Shown here: in pieces, positions 16,870 to 25,484 of the stretch | Numbering within the stretch: position 1 is the first letter of the stretch | How the letters are laid out: the number at the start of each line of letters is the position of its first letter | Assembly: GCF_018861065.1 (NCBI RefSeq) | Contig: NZ_JAHKQO010000047.1 | Coordinates: 1 to 32,009, forward strand | Source: Paraglaciecola arctica | Lineage (GTDB): Bacteria; Pseudomonadota; Gammaproteobacteria; Enterobacterales; Alteromonadaceae | Length of the DNA stretch: 32,009 nucleotides | Direction of reading: 5' to 3' | Program-made: the position numbers and the translations under genes | The notes under the pieces: generated by a model | The model's database searches: none | What the model saw: only the letters and a program-made list of their open reading frames with translations | What the model was told of the DNA's origin: nothing

Positions 16870-18540
16870 ATGCAAACAATTTATGATTACATCATAATCG
16901 GAGCGGGCTCAGCAGGTTGTGTGTTGGCCAATCGCTTGTCAGAAGATCCTAACAATAGTGTGTTGTTATTAGAAACGGGCGGCAGTGATAAAAGTATCTT
17001 TATCCAAATGCCTACGGCTTTATCTATTCCTATGAATACCGAAAAATACGCATGGCAATTTTCAACCCAACCCGAACCCTATTTGAACGACCGAGTGATG
17101 CATTGCCCTAGAGGAAAAGTGTTAGGGGGTTCATCATCAATTAACGGTATGGTTTATGTACGTGGGCACGCCAAAGATTTTGACGAATGGCAACAAACAG
17201 GCGCAACCAACTGGGATTACGCCCATTGCCTACCCTACTTCAAAAAAGCCGAAAGCTGGGCCTTTGGCAAAGATGAATATCGTGGAGGAAATGGCCCGTT
17301 AGGTGTAAACAATGGCAATCAAATGCAAAACCCGCTGTATCAAGCGTTCGTTGATGCCGGAGTTGACGCTGGATATTTTGCGACTAAAGATTATAACGGC
17401 CAGCAACAAGAAGGGTTTGGCCCGATGCATATGACAGTCAAAAATGGCCGTCGCGCGTCCACTGCCAATGCCTATTTACGCCCAGCAATGCAGCGCCCTA
17501 ATTTGACCGTTATCACTCATGCTTTGGTACACAAAGTATTACTCGAAGATAAAACCGCTGTTGGGGTGCGTTTCGCACACCAAAAGCAAATTAAAGAAAT
17601 CAGGGTGAATAAAGAAGTGATTTTGAGCGCCGGCTCAATTGGCTCACCGCACCTATTACAGTTATCAGGCATAGGCCCAAAAGAAGTGTTAGAGAAGGCT
17701 GGCATTGTATGCCTGCATGACTTAACAGGTGTAGGTGAAAATCTACAAGACCACCTTGAGTTCTATTTTCAATTCAAATGTACCCAACCCATTACCCTCA
17801 ATGGCGAATTAGATTGGTGGAGCAAACTTAAAATAGGTGTTCGTTGGATTTTAAATAAAGACGGATTAGGCGCCACCAACCATTTTGAGTCGTGCGGCTT
17901 TATTCGCTCCCAAGCCGGTGTCGAATGGCCAGACTTACAATACCATTTTTTACCTGCCGCTATGCGTTACGATGGTAAAGAAGCCTTTGCTGGGCATGGT
18001 TTTCAGGTGCATATCGGGCATAACAAACCCAAAAGTCGTGGTAGTGTACGAGTAGTATCTTTAGACCCCGAAAAAGCGCCGCAAATTACCTTTAATTATT
18101 TACAGCATCAGGATGATATCCAAGGATTCAGAGACTGCGTAAGACTTACCCGCGAAATCATCAATCAACCCGCGTTGGATAATTTTCGTGGTGAAGAGAT
18201 CCAACCCGGCACACATATTCAAAGCGATGAACAGATCGATAAATTTGTGCGCGAATCAGTAGAAAGTGCCTATCACCCGAGTTGCTCATGTAAGATGGGA
18301 ACAGATGAACTGTCTGTGGTGGATCCCCACACCAAAGTTCACGGTATTGAGGGGTTACGAGTGGTTGACTCTTCGATTTTTCCGACTATCCCTAATGGCA
18401 ACTTAAATGCGCCTACCATAATGTTGGCAGAGCGCGCCGCGGATCTGATTAAAGGTCACACTTTGGCGCCTGAAACAGTTAAAGTGACTGGCGATTTGCA
18501 TTGGCAATCACAACAACGAACTAATCAGGCTAAACGTTAA
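16870..18540 (+). CDS. betA: Choline dehydrogenase BetA (GMC oxidoreductase)
   Basis: This FAD enzyme oxidises choline to betaine aldehyde. At 556 residues it is the same length as E. coli BetA. The FAD-binding motif [18 protein letters not shown] is at the N-terminus (about 9-26). [28 protein letters not shown] and [16 protein letters not shown] are the two GMC signatures. The C-terminal catalytic histidine region is [10 protein letters not shown], followed by [30 protein letters not shown] near-perfect ribosome site (AGGAGGT) precedes the ATG. It forms one operon with betB upstream and a BCCT-like carrier downstream, so choline taken up could be converted directly. Confidence 0.95.
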   Translation: MQTIYDYIIIGAGSAGCVLANRLSEDPNNSVLLLETGGSDKSIFIQMPTALSIPMNTEKYAWQFSTQPEPYLNDRVMHCPRGKVLGGSSSINGMVYVRGHAKDFDEWQQTGATNWDYAHCLPYFKKAESWAFGKDEYRGGNGPLGVNNGNQMQNPLYQAFVDAGVDAGYFATKDYNGQQQEGFGPMHMTVKNGRRASTANAYLRPAMQRPNLTVITHALVHKVLLEDKTAVGVRFAHQKQIKEIRVNKEVILSAGSIGSPHLLQLSGIGPKEVLEKAGIVCLHDLTGVGENLQDHLEFYFQFKCTQPITLNGELDWWSKLKIGVRWILNKDGLGATNHFESCGFIRSQAGVEWPDLQYHFLPAAMRYDGKEAFAGHGFQVHIGHNKPKSRGSVRVVSLDPEKAPQITFNYLQHQDDIQGFRDCVRLTREIINQPALDNFRGEEIQPGTHIQSDEQIDKFVRESVESAYHPSCSCKMGTDELSVVDPHTKVHGIEGLRVVDSSIFPTIPNGNLNAPTIMLAERAADLIKGHTLAPETVKVTGDLHWQSQQRTNQAKR

Positions 18541-18617
18541 AAGGACTCAGTCATCTGTTACATTTTGATTAATTGTTTAGAAGCAAATTTTCCGGTCAAG
18601 AAGTTTAGGAAAATGTT

Positions 18618-19820
18618 ATGACACTTTGGTTATCTGCAGGTATTTTTTTCACCTTTGCATGCATCATTGGCATTTTGCTCAAATGGGGAAATATCCGTTG
18701 CGTTGGTGTGACACCTGTCAGCACCTTTACTTTTATCGCCATACTCTTCACTTCGGGTTTAGATGTAGGGCTTATTATGTTTCCTTTGACTGAGTTTGCT
18801 GGTTATGCTGATTTAGTGACCAACCCCGAATATGCATTTTCGAATCCATTAGCAATAGAGTTTGGTTTTTGGGCGTTTTTAATTTGGAGTTTTTACTTTC
18901 TCACCTGTTTCTACTTTTGTGTGCTTGAGCCTAAAGTGCAGTTTTTTAGTATTCCCTTGGTCAAACTAGTCAATAATATTGTGATTATAGGCACCTGTGC
19001 ATTTACGGCTTTTTTACTGCTAAGTAACTTACCTTGGTACATTCCACAGTTAGCCGACTCAGGCAACCTTACGGCAAGTTTTTATGTCATAGTGTTGGCC
19101 ATCATTGCACTATCAGTGTATTCCAGCACAGATATTCGTTACGTCAAAGTGCTTAGCTTAGCCAGCACTTGGTTATTCATAGCTTTAATACTGTTACTTT
19201 GGGCTAGCGCCTTATTTTCACAGCAAGGCACTGCAGCAGAGTTTTTTTCCACCTTTAATTTACTTGGCAACTACTTTTCAAATCTCCACAAGTTTGTATT
19301 GCCACTTAATGCTTATCACGAATTCTACCTGTACTGGTGGTTTGCGTGGTGCATTATGATAGGCCAATTCACCTCTCGTTTTGTAAGTGGTTTACGTACC
19401 TATCAAGTATTGCTAGCCATGCTGGTATTCCCTTCAATCCCAATCGCAGTATGGTTTGTAGGATTGTATTATTACCACCTAAATGAGCTAAGTGTGAACA
19501 GCGTTATTAATGTATCTATGGTTATTGTGGGTATTATTTTTGTAATTAACTCATTGGACTCACTGATACGTTTATATACCGACAATCTCAACTTAACCGT
19601 TGAACGTTTTGGTACGACTCAATATTTTGTTGGCAACCTAGTAATTTTAAGTGGCCTTACCCTGTTATTTACTTTGGATTTTTTACAAATTCAATGGGTA
19701 GGAGCCTTAGTGATTGGGCTGATTTTTAGTTGTTTTGTATTTATGATGTTTAAGCGGTTTACCTCAGAGCCTGCAATAATGAGGGAAGTTACAGGCGTCA
19801 ATGAAGTGAAAGTGAAGTAA
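18618..19820 (+). CDS. Short, divergent BCCT-like carrier (probable choline/betaine transporter)
   Basis: This integral membrane protein of 400 residues has about 10-12 hydrophobic segments. Two stretches recall the betaine/choline/carnitine transporter family: FIAILFTSGLDVGLIMFPLTEF (about 34-55), aligning with the family segment after helix 2, and YLYWWFAWCIMIGQFTSRFVSGLRT (about 238-262), aligning with the WW.AW...G.F.AR.S.GRT signature. Known family members are usually 500-700 residues, so this one is compact, and the signature is altered (SGLRT for RGRT). AGGA lies seven bases before the ATG. Its place after betBA supports choline uptake; transport itself is inferred. Confidence 0.65.
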   Translation: MTLWLSAGIFFTFACIIGILLKWGNIRCVGVTPVSTFTFIAILFTSGLDVGLIMFPLTEFAGYADLVTNPEYAFSNPLAIEFGFWAFLIWSFYFLTCFYFCVLEPKVQFFSIPLVKLVNNIVIIGTCAFTAFLLLSNLPWYIPQLADSGNLTASFYVIVLAIIALSVYSSTDIRYVKVLSLASTWLFIALILLLWASALFSQQGTAAEFFSTFNLLGNYFSNLHKFVLPLNAYHEFYLYWWFAWCIMIGQFTSRFVSGLRTYQVLLAMLVFPSIPIAVWFVGLYYYHLNELSVNSVINVSMVIVGIIFVINSLDSLIRLYTDNLNLTVERFGTTQYFVGNLVILSGLTLLFTLDFLQIQWVGALVIGLIFSCFVFMMFKRFTSEPAIMREVTGVNEVKVK

Positions 19821-20070
19821 GGGAATGAGTTTACGGCAAAGGTAGAATCCCGAGCACCGTTTAAAGACTCCACCATTGCATGAAGAGACCGGCATATCGC
19901 TGCGCAAATATTTTATTACATAATCGAGTTATCACTATTGGCAATATTGGGTGATACTTAAATCGCATAAAAAACACTCTAATCATTGTTACCGTTAAAC
20001 GCGTTGAAAAAGTCAGCTTCGCAAAATGCGGGCAATTAACAATTAAGCAAACATTCTCTAGGAGGAGATT

Positions 20071-20838
20071 ATGCTTAAATTAAACACTTTTTCTGAACAA
20101 CTAAAACACGTGACTCGGTCTGTCCAGACTGTCAAATTGAGCACTGGGTTATTAATTTTTGCTCTACCTTTGTATATCAATGCCCAAGAGGCCACTCCCC
20201 CAAAAAGTGACGAAACAAAGTCTGATACAACTGAACGAATTGAAGTGACAGCCGCATATGGTGATGCTGCGTTACAAGCATTTAATTCTGGCAATTTTGA
20301 ACTCGCAGAAGTTGAATTTAAGAAAAATGCCAAGTGTGCATTGCGAGCAGAACGTAACAAAAGGGCTGGTATCGATGGGCTTATTAACAGCCAAATCAAT
20401 CAAAATATGCTGGCCAACCAAACATCCAATAGTTCAGGTCAATATAGTCAAACCAGTTCTGGTAATGTATCTGCTTCATCTATTTCCAACTCAGGCCGTA
20501 GCAATGAAGATCCCAATGAGCAATTAAGAAAGAGTACCTGCACTAATCGAGGCTTCCAACTATACATGATGGGCATGTCGCAAATTCAACTGGGCCGACC
20601 TGAAGAAGCTGAGAAAAACTTTAATACCGCAGTAGTGTTGAACAAGAACCTGTACGACGCTCATCATCGTTTGGCGCTTATGAAATTGCTTCGAGAGGAT
20701 GTTGAAGGAGCAGAAGACGAACTTTCCTCCATTAAAAATATGCTCAATCGCTGTTACGACTGCGACGCTCGCGACAAAATTTTAGCTCGTGTCGATTTTC
20801 TTGAAAAAGCCTTGTCTGGGGAAATTAAACTTAGGTAA
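20071..20838 (+). CDS. Exported TPR-repeat protein
   Basis: A strong ribosome site (AGGAGGA) precedes the ATG. The 255-residue product has an N-terminal hydrophobic segment ending LPLYINAQ, probably a signal peptide (about 1-39). A linker containing ERIEVTA follows, then a first helical repeat (GDAALQAFNSGNFELAEVEFKKNAKCALRAERN), a Ser/Asn-rich low-complexity stretch (about 110-150), and TPR helices (GFQLYMMGMSQIQLGRPEEAEKNFNTAVVLNKNLYDAHHRLALMKL). A Cys pair sits near the end (RCYDCDARD). TPR proteins mediate protein contacts, here probably in the periplasm. The partner is unknown. A stem-loop follows the stop. Confidence 0.7.
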   Translation: MLKLNTFSEQLKHVTRSVQTVKLSTGLLIFALPLYINAQEATPPKSDETKSDTTERIEVTAAYGDAALQAFNSGNFELAEVEFKKNAKCALRAERNKRAGIDGLINSQINQNMLANQTSNSSGQYSQTSSGNVSASSISNSGRSNEDPNEQLRKSTCTNRGFQLYMMGMSQIQLGRPEEAEKNFNTAVVLNKNLYDAHHRLALMKLLREDVEGAEDELSSIKNMLNRCYDCDARDKILARVDFLEKALSGEIKLR

Positions 20839-20847
20839 TTATTTGTG

Positions 20848-20884
20848 AAGTAGGAGCTGGACTGTAAAACTTCAGCTCCTACTT
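20848..20884. terminator. Strong stem-loop after the TPR gene
   Basis: AAGTAGGAGCTG (20848-20859) pairs exactly with CAGCTCCTACTT (20873-20884), and two further pairs are possible. No T run follows on either strand, so it may be a factor-assisted terminator, an RNA-stabilising hairpin or an isolated repeat. Confidence 0.45.
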
Positions 20885-21021
20885 ACAATTAAACGTTTTA
20901 ATGACACATTATCTTTTATTGTTGCTTTAGTTGATACAATGCTGTGACTTTCACCATTGCTTACAACATTGATAACGCCTATTCTTCTATAATCTAATCA
21001 TCCTCATTCTGTAAAATCATA

Positions 21022-21855
21022 ATGCGTCAAATCCTATTATTTTCTATCTGTATAATTTTAATGTCTTGCTCCAAGGATGAAACTGGGGAAGTAACCGGCT
21101 CAGCAGTGATGTTATGTACCGATGCCGAGAATAAGAAAATATGTGATTTAACCCACGATGGTGCTTTATGCGGTTTACCCCGCGCCGATACGATTCGAGC
21201 CTTGATTAATCAACAACGTATCCCAACTGTGAAAAATGCCTATATTGCACTAACCGTTCTCGATAAGTACAAAGCCTGCTTAGAAAATGTTGTTTTAGCA
21301 CAAAGCTCGATTCAAAAATCTGACGAGATATCGCGCTTTTCTACTATTGCTAACATACCTAAGTTTCAAGATAGAATTGTCAAAGAAACCAAAGGAGTTA
21401 GACCCGAAATTAACTTATGGCTTTACCAAAAAACCGGCAATGCCGACTATTGGGAATCAATGGTCAACGGCGTAGATATGGCCGTTGATGTTCATCAAGA
21501 TGTCTACACGGTCATGATGGCAAAAGCGGCAACACGAAGTATGGATGAGGCCAGAGAAATAGCAGACTTGTTACTCGACCGAACCGAGTTTTTAAATGAT
21601 CTCGCCCCCGAAGTGTTTGAGTTTTATATAATGTTTAACTTAAAAAACGAAAATAATTTTAAAGCTGCAGTCTGGCATGGCCTTTACACAGAATACATCA
21701 AAGAAAACCCCGGTATAAATACTAGATACTTCAAATTTCACCGCAAGATGGCAAGCTCAACCTTAGACAAAGCACAAAATCTGGTGGACAGCATTGTATT
21801 TGATACCAATTGGAAAGGAGTAAAAGTAAAGGAGCTCAGAAACGCCCTTATTTAA
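21022..21855 (+). CDS. DUF2989-like lipoprotein
   Basis: This 277-residue lipoprotein has the lipobox LMSC (lipid on C16), and the next residue, Ser, suggests the outer membrane. After a short linker the mature protein has CTDAENKKICDLTHDGALCGLPRADTIRAL, a cysteine-rich start that resembles the DUF2989 family of Alteromonas/Shewanella lipoproteins as I remember it. The rest is mostly helical (YIALTVLDKYKACLENVVLAQ, DEAREIADLLLDRTEFLNDLAPEVFEFYIMF). The function of the family is not known. It is followed by a convergent gene on the other strand. Confidence 0.65.
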   Translation: MRQILLFSICIILMSCSKDETGEVTGSAVMLCTDAENKKICDLTHDGALCGLPRADTIRALINQQRIPTVKNAYIALTVLDKYKACLENVVLAQSSIQKSDEISRFSTIANIPKFQDRIVKETKGVRPEINLWLYQKTGNADYWESMVNGVDMAVDVHQDVYTVMMAKAATRSMDEAREIADLLLDRTEFLNDLAPEVFEFYIMFNLKNENNFKAAVWHGLYTEYIKENPGINTRYFKFHRKMASSTLDKAQNLVDSIVFDTNWKGVKVKELRNALI

Positions 21856-22039
21856 CTTCGTTACAATTGTTTAAGCGGTATGAAGCGAGGATTATTTATA
21901 TCAAGGATCAGCAATTTCCGCTATTGAGTTGTATATCGTGAAGAAACATAAAAAGTTGACGAACCTAATAACTGAACTGCCCCCCAATTAAGTTTCATAT
22001 CAATTTAAATTTTATTCTAATAAATGGAAAAAAGCATGA

Positions 22040-22885
22040 CTAAAAGAGGTATTTATTGAATATTTTGTCGTAACTTCCATCTTCTTTCATTGACGCTAGT
22101 ACATGATTAAATTCTGCAATGGCCTTACTGAAGTCTCGTTTATTTGTGAATGCAAGGTAGCTTGGGATGGCTTCTATATCAGGAGATAACTGCCTTATTT
22201 TTGCACTCGCTCCTAGTGATTTCGCTGTACTAAGTGCAACATGTCGATAAGAGGGAATTAAATCAACACGACCTGCCAACAACTTTTTAACGTTGCTTTG
22301 AGAACTCTGCGCTTGACTCACCCAATTAAACACTCCCGCTTCTAGTGCCGAATCTAATCTAGGGCCATAGCTAGTTTGATTGATAATGCTAATCGACTTA
22401 TTTGCCAATTTACGAAGATCACCGTCGAAACTAATACTAGAGTCAGAAGTCACAAAAAATGCTTGTACTTGTGTTATGAGCACTTCGTCGGTGTAACTTA
22501 AGAAAGTCATTCTCTCAGGTGTTTTGTATACAGAAAATATTCCATCAACGCTGCCGTTTTTGACCTCTCTAAGACACCTAGCCCAAGGCATAAGCAAGAT
22601 TTCTATAGTGTGACCTGACCGCGAAAATACTTCGGTTATTACATCAACCAATATACCTCTCTTTTTTTGATTGGATAGGTATGAGGTAGGATTACTTTTT
22701 TCGGCTGCCGCAAAAACAAATTTGGCTGCCGAAACCTTATTTGAAATCAAAATCAAAATTAAGAACAATGACAGAAAATAAAACCAATACCCATTTAATT
22801 GAGGGAATAGTCTAGATGGCTGTGCATAATAAGAAATATTACTTGAATCGACATGCATATTTTTGAACCTGATATGGAGCTCCAA
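22040..22885 (-). CDS. Periplasmic solute-binding-like protein (SBP family 3)
   Basis: This 281-residue protein has an unusually late hydrophobic export segment (WFYFLSLFLILILISNKVSA, about 33-52), so the true start may be a downstream Met (for example residue 10) or the segment may act as an anchor. The mature part reads as a family-3 solute-binding domain: KRGILVDVITEVFSRSGHTIEILLMPWARCLREVKNGSVDGIFSVYKTPERMTFLSYTDEVL, then the second lobe and EFNHVLASMKEDGSYDKIFNKYL at the end. The MPWARCL element is typical of the orphan amino-acid-binding-like proteins of marine gammaproteobacteria. No transporter genes are adjacent. Confidence 0.75.
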   Translation of the reverse strand: MELHIRFKNMHVDSSNISYYAQPSRLFPQLNGYWFYFLSLFLILILISNKVSAAKFVFAAAEKSNPTSYLSNQKKRGILVDVITEVFSRSGHTIEILLMPWARCLREVKNGSVDGIFSVYKTPERMTFLSYTDEVLITQVQAFFVTSDSSISFDGDLRKLANKSISIINQTSYGPRLDSALEAGVFNWVSQAQSSQSNVKKLLAGRVDLIPSYRHVALSTAKSLGASAKIRQLSPDIEAIPSYLAFTNKRDFSKAIAEFNHVLASMKEDGSYDKIFNKYLF

Positions 22886-23165
22886 CTAGGCCAGTCATTG
22901 GCGTTTTAGCATCAAGCCATGATATTTAGAGCATATAATAATGTGTAGCGCACTAACAGCCGCAATATTTGCGCGGATTTTCAAATCTCCGCTCAAGAAT
23001 CCATCTAGTACGCTTACTCTAAATAACCCCATTTAAAAACACAATCAAAGAACAAGGCATTTAGTGATTATTTGTTTTTTGACCTGCAGCGCAGCAAAGT
23101 TTAAAAATTTTTAACCCCTTTTTCCTTTGTGGTTCGTTACTCACATGAACCAACGGAGAAAATCT

Positions 23166-23324
23166 ATGCACATTCTACCAGCGCACACTGCACAACACTT
23201 TAACCTGAATAAATATCTAGTCATTGCTCTATTTGCCATCACTATTACATTGACGTTATTTTACCTCCCCGTCATCCTTGCGAAGGCAAGGACCTCCCAA
23301 ACAGCATACAAAACTCAACCCTAA
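23166..23324 (+). CDS. Small single-span membrane ORF whose 3' end runs into a repeat
   Basis: ATG 23166 has GGAGA upstream and encodes about 52 residues, MHILPAHTAQHFNLNKYLVIALFAITITLTLFYLPVILAKAR then a short tail. One clear transmembrane helix (about 19-37) is visible. The last 17 or so residues, beginning PVILAKARTS, are read from the hairpin repeat at 23271-23292, so the original C-terminus was probably replaced when the repeat inserted. An upstream start at 23127 is possible. It may be a small membrane protein or the broken front of a longer gene. Confidence 0.4.
   Translation: MHILPAHTAQHFNLNKYLVIALFAITITLTLFYLPVILAKARTSQTAYKTQP
23271..23292 (+). repeat. Left palindromic end of the GIY-YIG unit
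   Basis: It begins GTCATCCTTGCGAAGG and is an exact reverse complement of 23704-23725. It contains a hairpin TCCTTGC/GCAAGGA and is read through by the upstream small ORF. Confidence 0.85.
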
Positions 23325-23325
23325 C

Positions 23326-23622
23326 TCAACCTATCAAATCAAAGTACAAATCTTTCCAACGAGGGTTCATCTCGTTAATAAGCCGATTTTTCCAATCTCG
23401 TTTCCAAACCTTTAATCTTTTTTCACGAGTGATAGCATTTTCCATATCTTCAAAGCACTCGAAATAAACCAACTTATCGAGGTTATACTGAGCGCTAAAA
23501 CCCTTTACCAATTTATTTTTATGTTGGTAAATACGTTTAATCAAATTACTGGTAACACCAATATATAAGGTTGTATTGTAACGGTTTGTTATGATGTAAA
23601 CACTTGGCTGTTTCATTGTCAT
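23326..23622 (-). CDS. GIY-YIG endonuclease domain protein
   Basis: This is a single-domain nuclease of about 98 residues in the URI-type GIY-YIG superfamily. The signature appears as SVYIITNRYNTTLYIGVTSNLIKRIYQHK, with the first Tyr, the YIG, the Arg and the His in their usual order. A conserved AITREKRLKVWKRDWKNRLI helix carries the catalytic-type glutamate, and WKDLY follows. AAGG lies just before ATG 23622; MKQPSVYI at 23616 aligns with the start of the second copy at 31235. The gene fills a unit bounded by inverted palindromes, suggesting a link between nuclease and repeats. Its cellular substrate is unknown. Confidence 0.85.
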   Translation of the reverse strand: MTMKQPSVYIITNRYNTTLYIGVTSNLIKRIYQHKNKLVKGFSAQYNLDKLVYFECFEDMENAITREKRLKVWKRDWKNRLINEMNPRWKDLYFDLIG

Positions 23623-23703
23623 TGAATTCCTTTTCAACTGAGCACTTTAAATACAATATTAGACGAGCAGGATGGCTTTGCGTATTGTCTAACGTGTTGG
23701 AGA

Positions 23704-23725
23704 TCCTTGCCTTCGCAAGGATGAC
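23704..23725 (-). repeat. Right palindromic end of the GIY-YIG unit
   Basis: Exact reverse complement of 23271-23292, followed by GTGGGGAGGT, which mirrors the ACCTCCCC before the left end. Confidence 0.85.
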
Positions 23726-23973
23726 GTGGGGAGGTGTCAAATTTCCTTTGCAGAGAATTAGTTTTTCTAATTTATTCTGCATCTTCACTGTATTTTTCAG
23801 AGTTAATCTACCTGCTGCCTGCCCCTTCTTTTACCATTTAACCTTTCATTAACCTTTTCGTCATATTATTCAATGAATTAGTCGCTGCTATGATGAAAAT
23901 TTAGATTAATGCCGTGACGAAAAAAGGCTACAATAGTGGTATTCGTTCATTGCCCGCTTCTTTAGGAGAAATC

Positions 23974-25404
23974 ATGGATAAAAATATCAAATCTCGTAAC
24001 AGTGTCAGTTCCCGTACCACGTCTCAAAAAGCCTTACGTTTAAATCTTGATGAGAAAAAATACGGCACCATTGTCGAAATAGGTGCAGGACAAGAAGTTG
24101 CCAGACAATTTTTCTTAGCGGGTGCAGCGGCGGGTACAATTGCCAAAACCATGTCAGCCTATGATATGAAGTTTTCTGATGCCATTTACGGCGTACAAGA
24201 AGATGGTCGTTATGTCAGTCGCGCCCGAGTAAAGGCGATGATGGAACAAGAGTTTGATCTAGTGGTAGATCGAGTCGGTGATATACGTTCCAGATCATCT
24301 CGTTATTTTGCCTATGCGGCTACCGTAGCAGCCAAAAGCTTTAATCGAAAAAACGAATGCCACGCTTGGTGTGGAATTCGAGTGCAAATGTATCCAGGAG
24401 CCAAACCTTCTAACATCACAGTACATGTCAGGATGCTTGATGATAATGCTGAGGCACAACAACAAGCGCTAGGCGTACTTGGCGTTAACCTTATTTACGC
24501 CGCCTACCACTATTTTGAGAACCCTAAACAAATTATTGATTCGTTAACTGATGGCATGAAAGCGAATCGAATTGAAATTGATTCAATTGAGTTTGAAGGC
24601 CCGTATTTTGAAGATATAGACAATCGCACCAAGAACATTCACCTCATCCGTAGTTGGAAAACTCGTGCCATCATGTTTAGACCAGACGGCAGTGTGGCAG
24701 TACCGGCCGAGATGTTATACAAGAAGAATATCCTTACCATTCGAGGCTCATTCCGCCCCGTTACTAAATTAAATGTGGATATGATCGAACAAGGGCAAAA
24801 TTCCTTTTCTACCTTGGCTGGTGTCGAACCCAACAACACCATTGCCATAGCCGAAATATCCCTAAATGACGTGCACGGTAACGACGCAAAAGTGCCAGAG
24901 AGTGACATTGTGGCCAGAGTGCAATTACTCAACTCACTGGGTTACAACGTAATGGTCTCGGATTACACTCGATACTTCTCACTCAGAGCTTACTTCCGTC
25001 AATTTACACAATTACAAATTGGCATCGTAATGGGTATGGTCAACGTAAAACAGATATTCGATGAAAACTTCTACAGAGGTGTTGAAGGCGGTATTTTAGA
25101 AGGTTTTGGTAAGTTATTTCCTGATAACACCCGATTATTTATTTACCCAGAAATGAATGAAGAAGGCCAAGTAACTGAATTTACTGACGTAAAAGTACCG
25201 GAACATTTACGCTTTCTGTACCGCCATTTATTAGAAAATGGTTTCCTTCACGGAATTGAATGTAGCGACCCTGCTTTGTTTAATATTTATTCGCGAAAGA
25301 TCCTTAAGCAACTCACCAGTGGTCAAGGCGAGTGGCAAGACAGCCTACCTGAAGGCATTGCCGATGAAATTATCAAACATAAATTCTTCGGATATCGCGG
25401 CTAA
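23974..25404 (+). CDS. Conserved protein of unknown function (about 476 residues)
   Basis: ATG 23974 has AGGAG five bases upstream; a GTG at 23914 is also in frame. The sequence is soluble-looking with no signal peptide or membrane span. Conserved-looking blocks are YGTIVEIGAGQEVARQFFLAGAAAGTIAKTMSAYDMKFSDAIYG, FAYAATVAAKSFNRKNECHAWCGIRVQ, LGVLGVNLIYAAYHYF, LTIRGSFRPVTKLNVDM and YRGVEGGILEGFGKLFPDNTRLFIYP. From memory it belongs to a family widespread in cyanobacteria and some proteobacteria that carries unreliable labels in databases. No catalytic motif I can name is present. It is closed by a shared terminator with the convergent metalloprotease gene. Confidence 0.75.
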   Translation: MDKNIKSRNSVSSRTTSQKALRLNLDEKKYGTIVEIGAGQEVARQFFLAGAAAGTIAKTMSAYDMKFSDAIYGVQEDGRYVSRARVKAMMEQEFDLVVDRVGDIRSRSSRYFAYAATVAAKSFNRKNECHAWCGIRVQMYPGAKPSNITVHVRMLDDNAEAQQQALGVLGVNLIYAAYHYFENPKQIIDSLTDGMKANRIEIDSIEFEGPYFEDIDNRTKNIHLIRSWKTRAIMFRPDGSVAVPAEMLYKKNILTIRGSFRPVTKLNVDMIEQGQNSFSTLAGVEPNNTIAIAEISLNDVHGNDAKVPESDIVARVQLLNSLGYNVMVSDYTRYFSLRAYFRQFTQLQIGIVMGMVNVKQIFDENFYRGVEGGILEGFGKLFPDNTRLFIYPEMNEEGQVTEFTDVKVPEHLRFLYRHLLENGFLHGIECSDPALFNIYSRKILKQLTSGQGEWQDSLPEGIADEIIKHKFFGYRG

Positions 25405-25420
25405 AGCGTCTAGATCTAAA

Positions 25421-25449
25421 AAGGGCATAAACCCTTAGTTTATGCCCTT
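25421..25449. terminator. Bidirectional terminator between convergent genes
   Basis: AAGGGCATAAA (25421-25431) pairs exactly with TTTATGCCCTT (25439-25449) around a seven-base loop. On the minus strand the hairpin runs into a T tract; on the plus strand the following sequence is only moderately T-rich. Confidence 0.85.
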
Positions 25450-25484
25450 CTATCTTCTATCTACTATCTACTATCAATTGTTTT

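Larger units (their letters stand above)
23271..23725. mobile_element. Compact unit: GIY-YIG gene between exactly inverted palindromic repeats
   Basis: A 22-bp sequence at 23271-23292 is repeated as its exact reverse complement at 23704-23725. Each copy is itself a hairpin (TCCTTGC/GCAAGGA). Both ends continue outward into a matching CCTCCC/GGGAGG-type flank after a two-base offset. The only gene inside is a GIY-YIG nuclease gene. The architecture of inverted ends around one nuclease gene looks like a small mobile element of about 455 bp. Mobility is inferred; no target duplication was confirmed. Confidence 0.55.
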
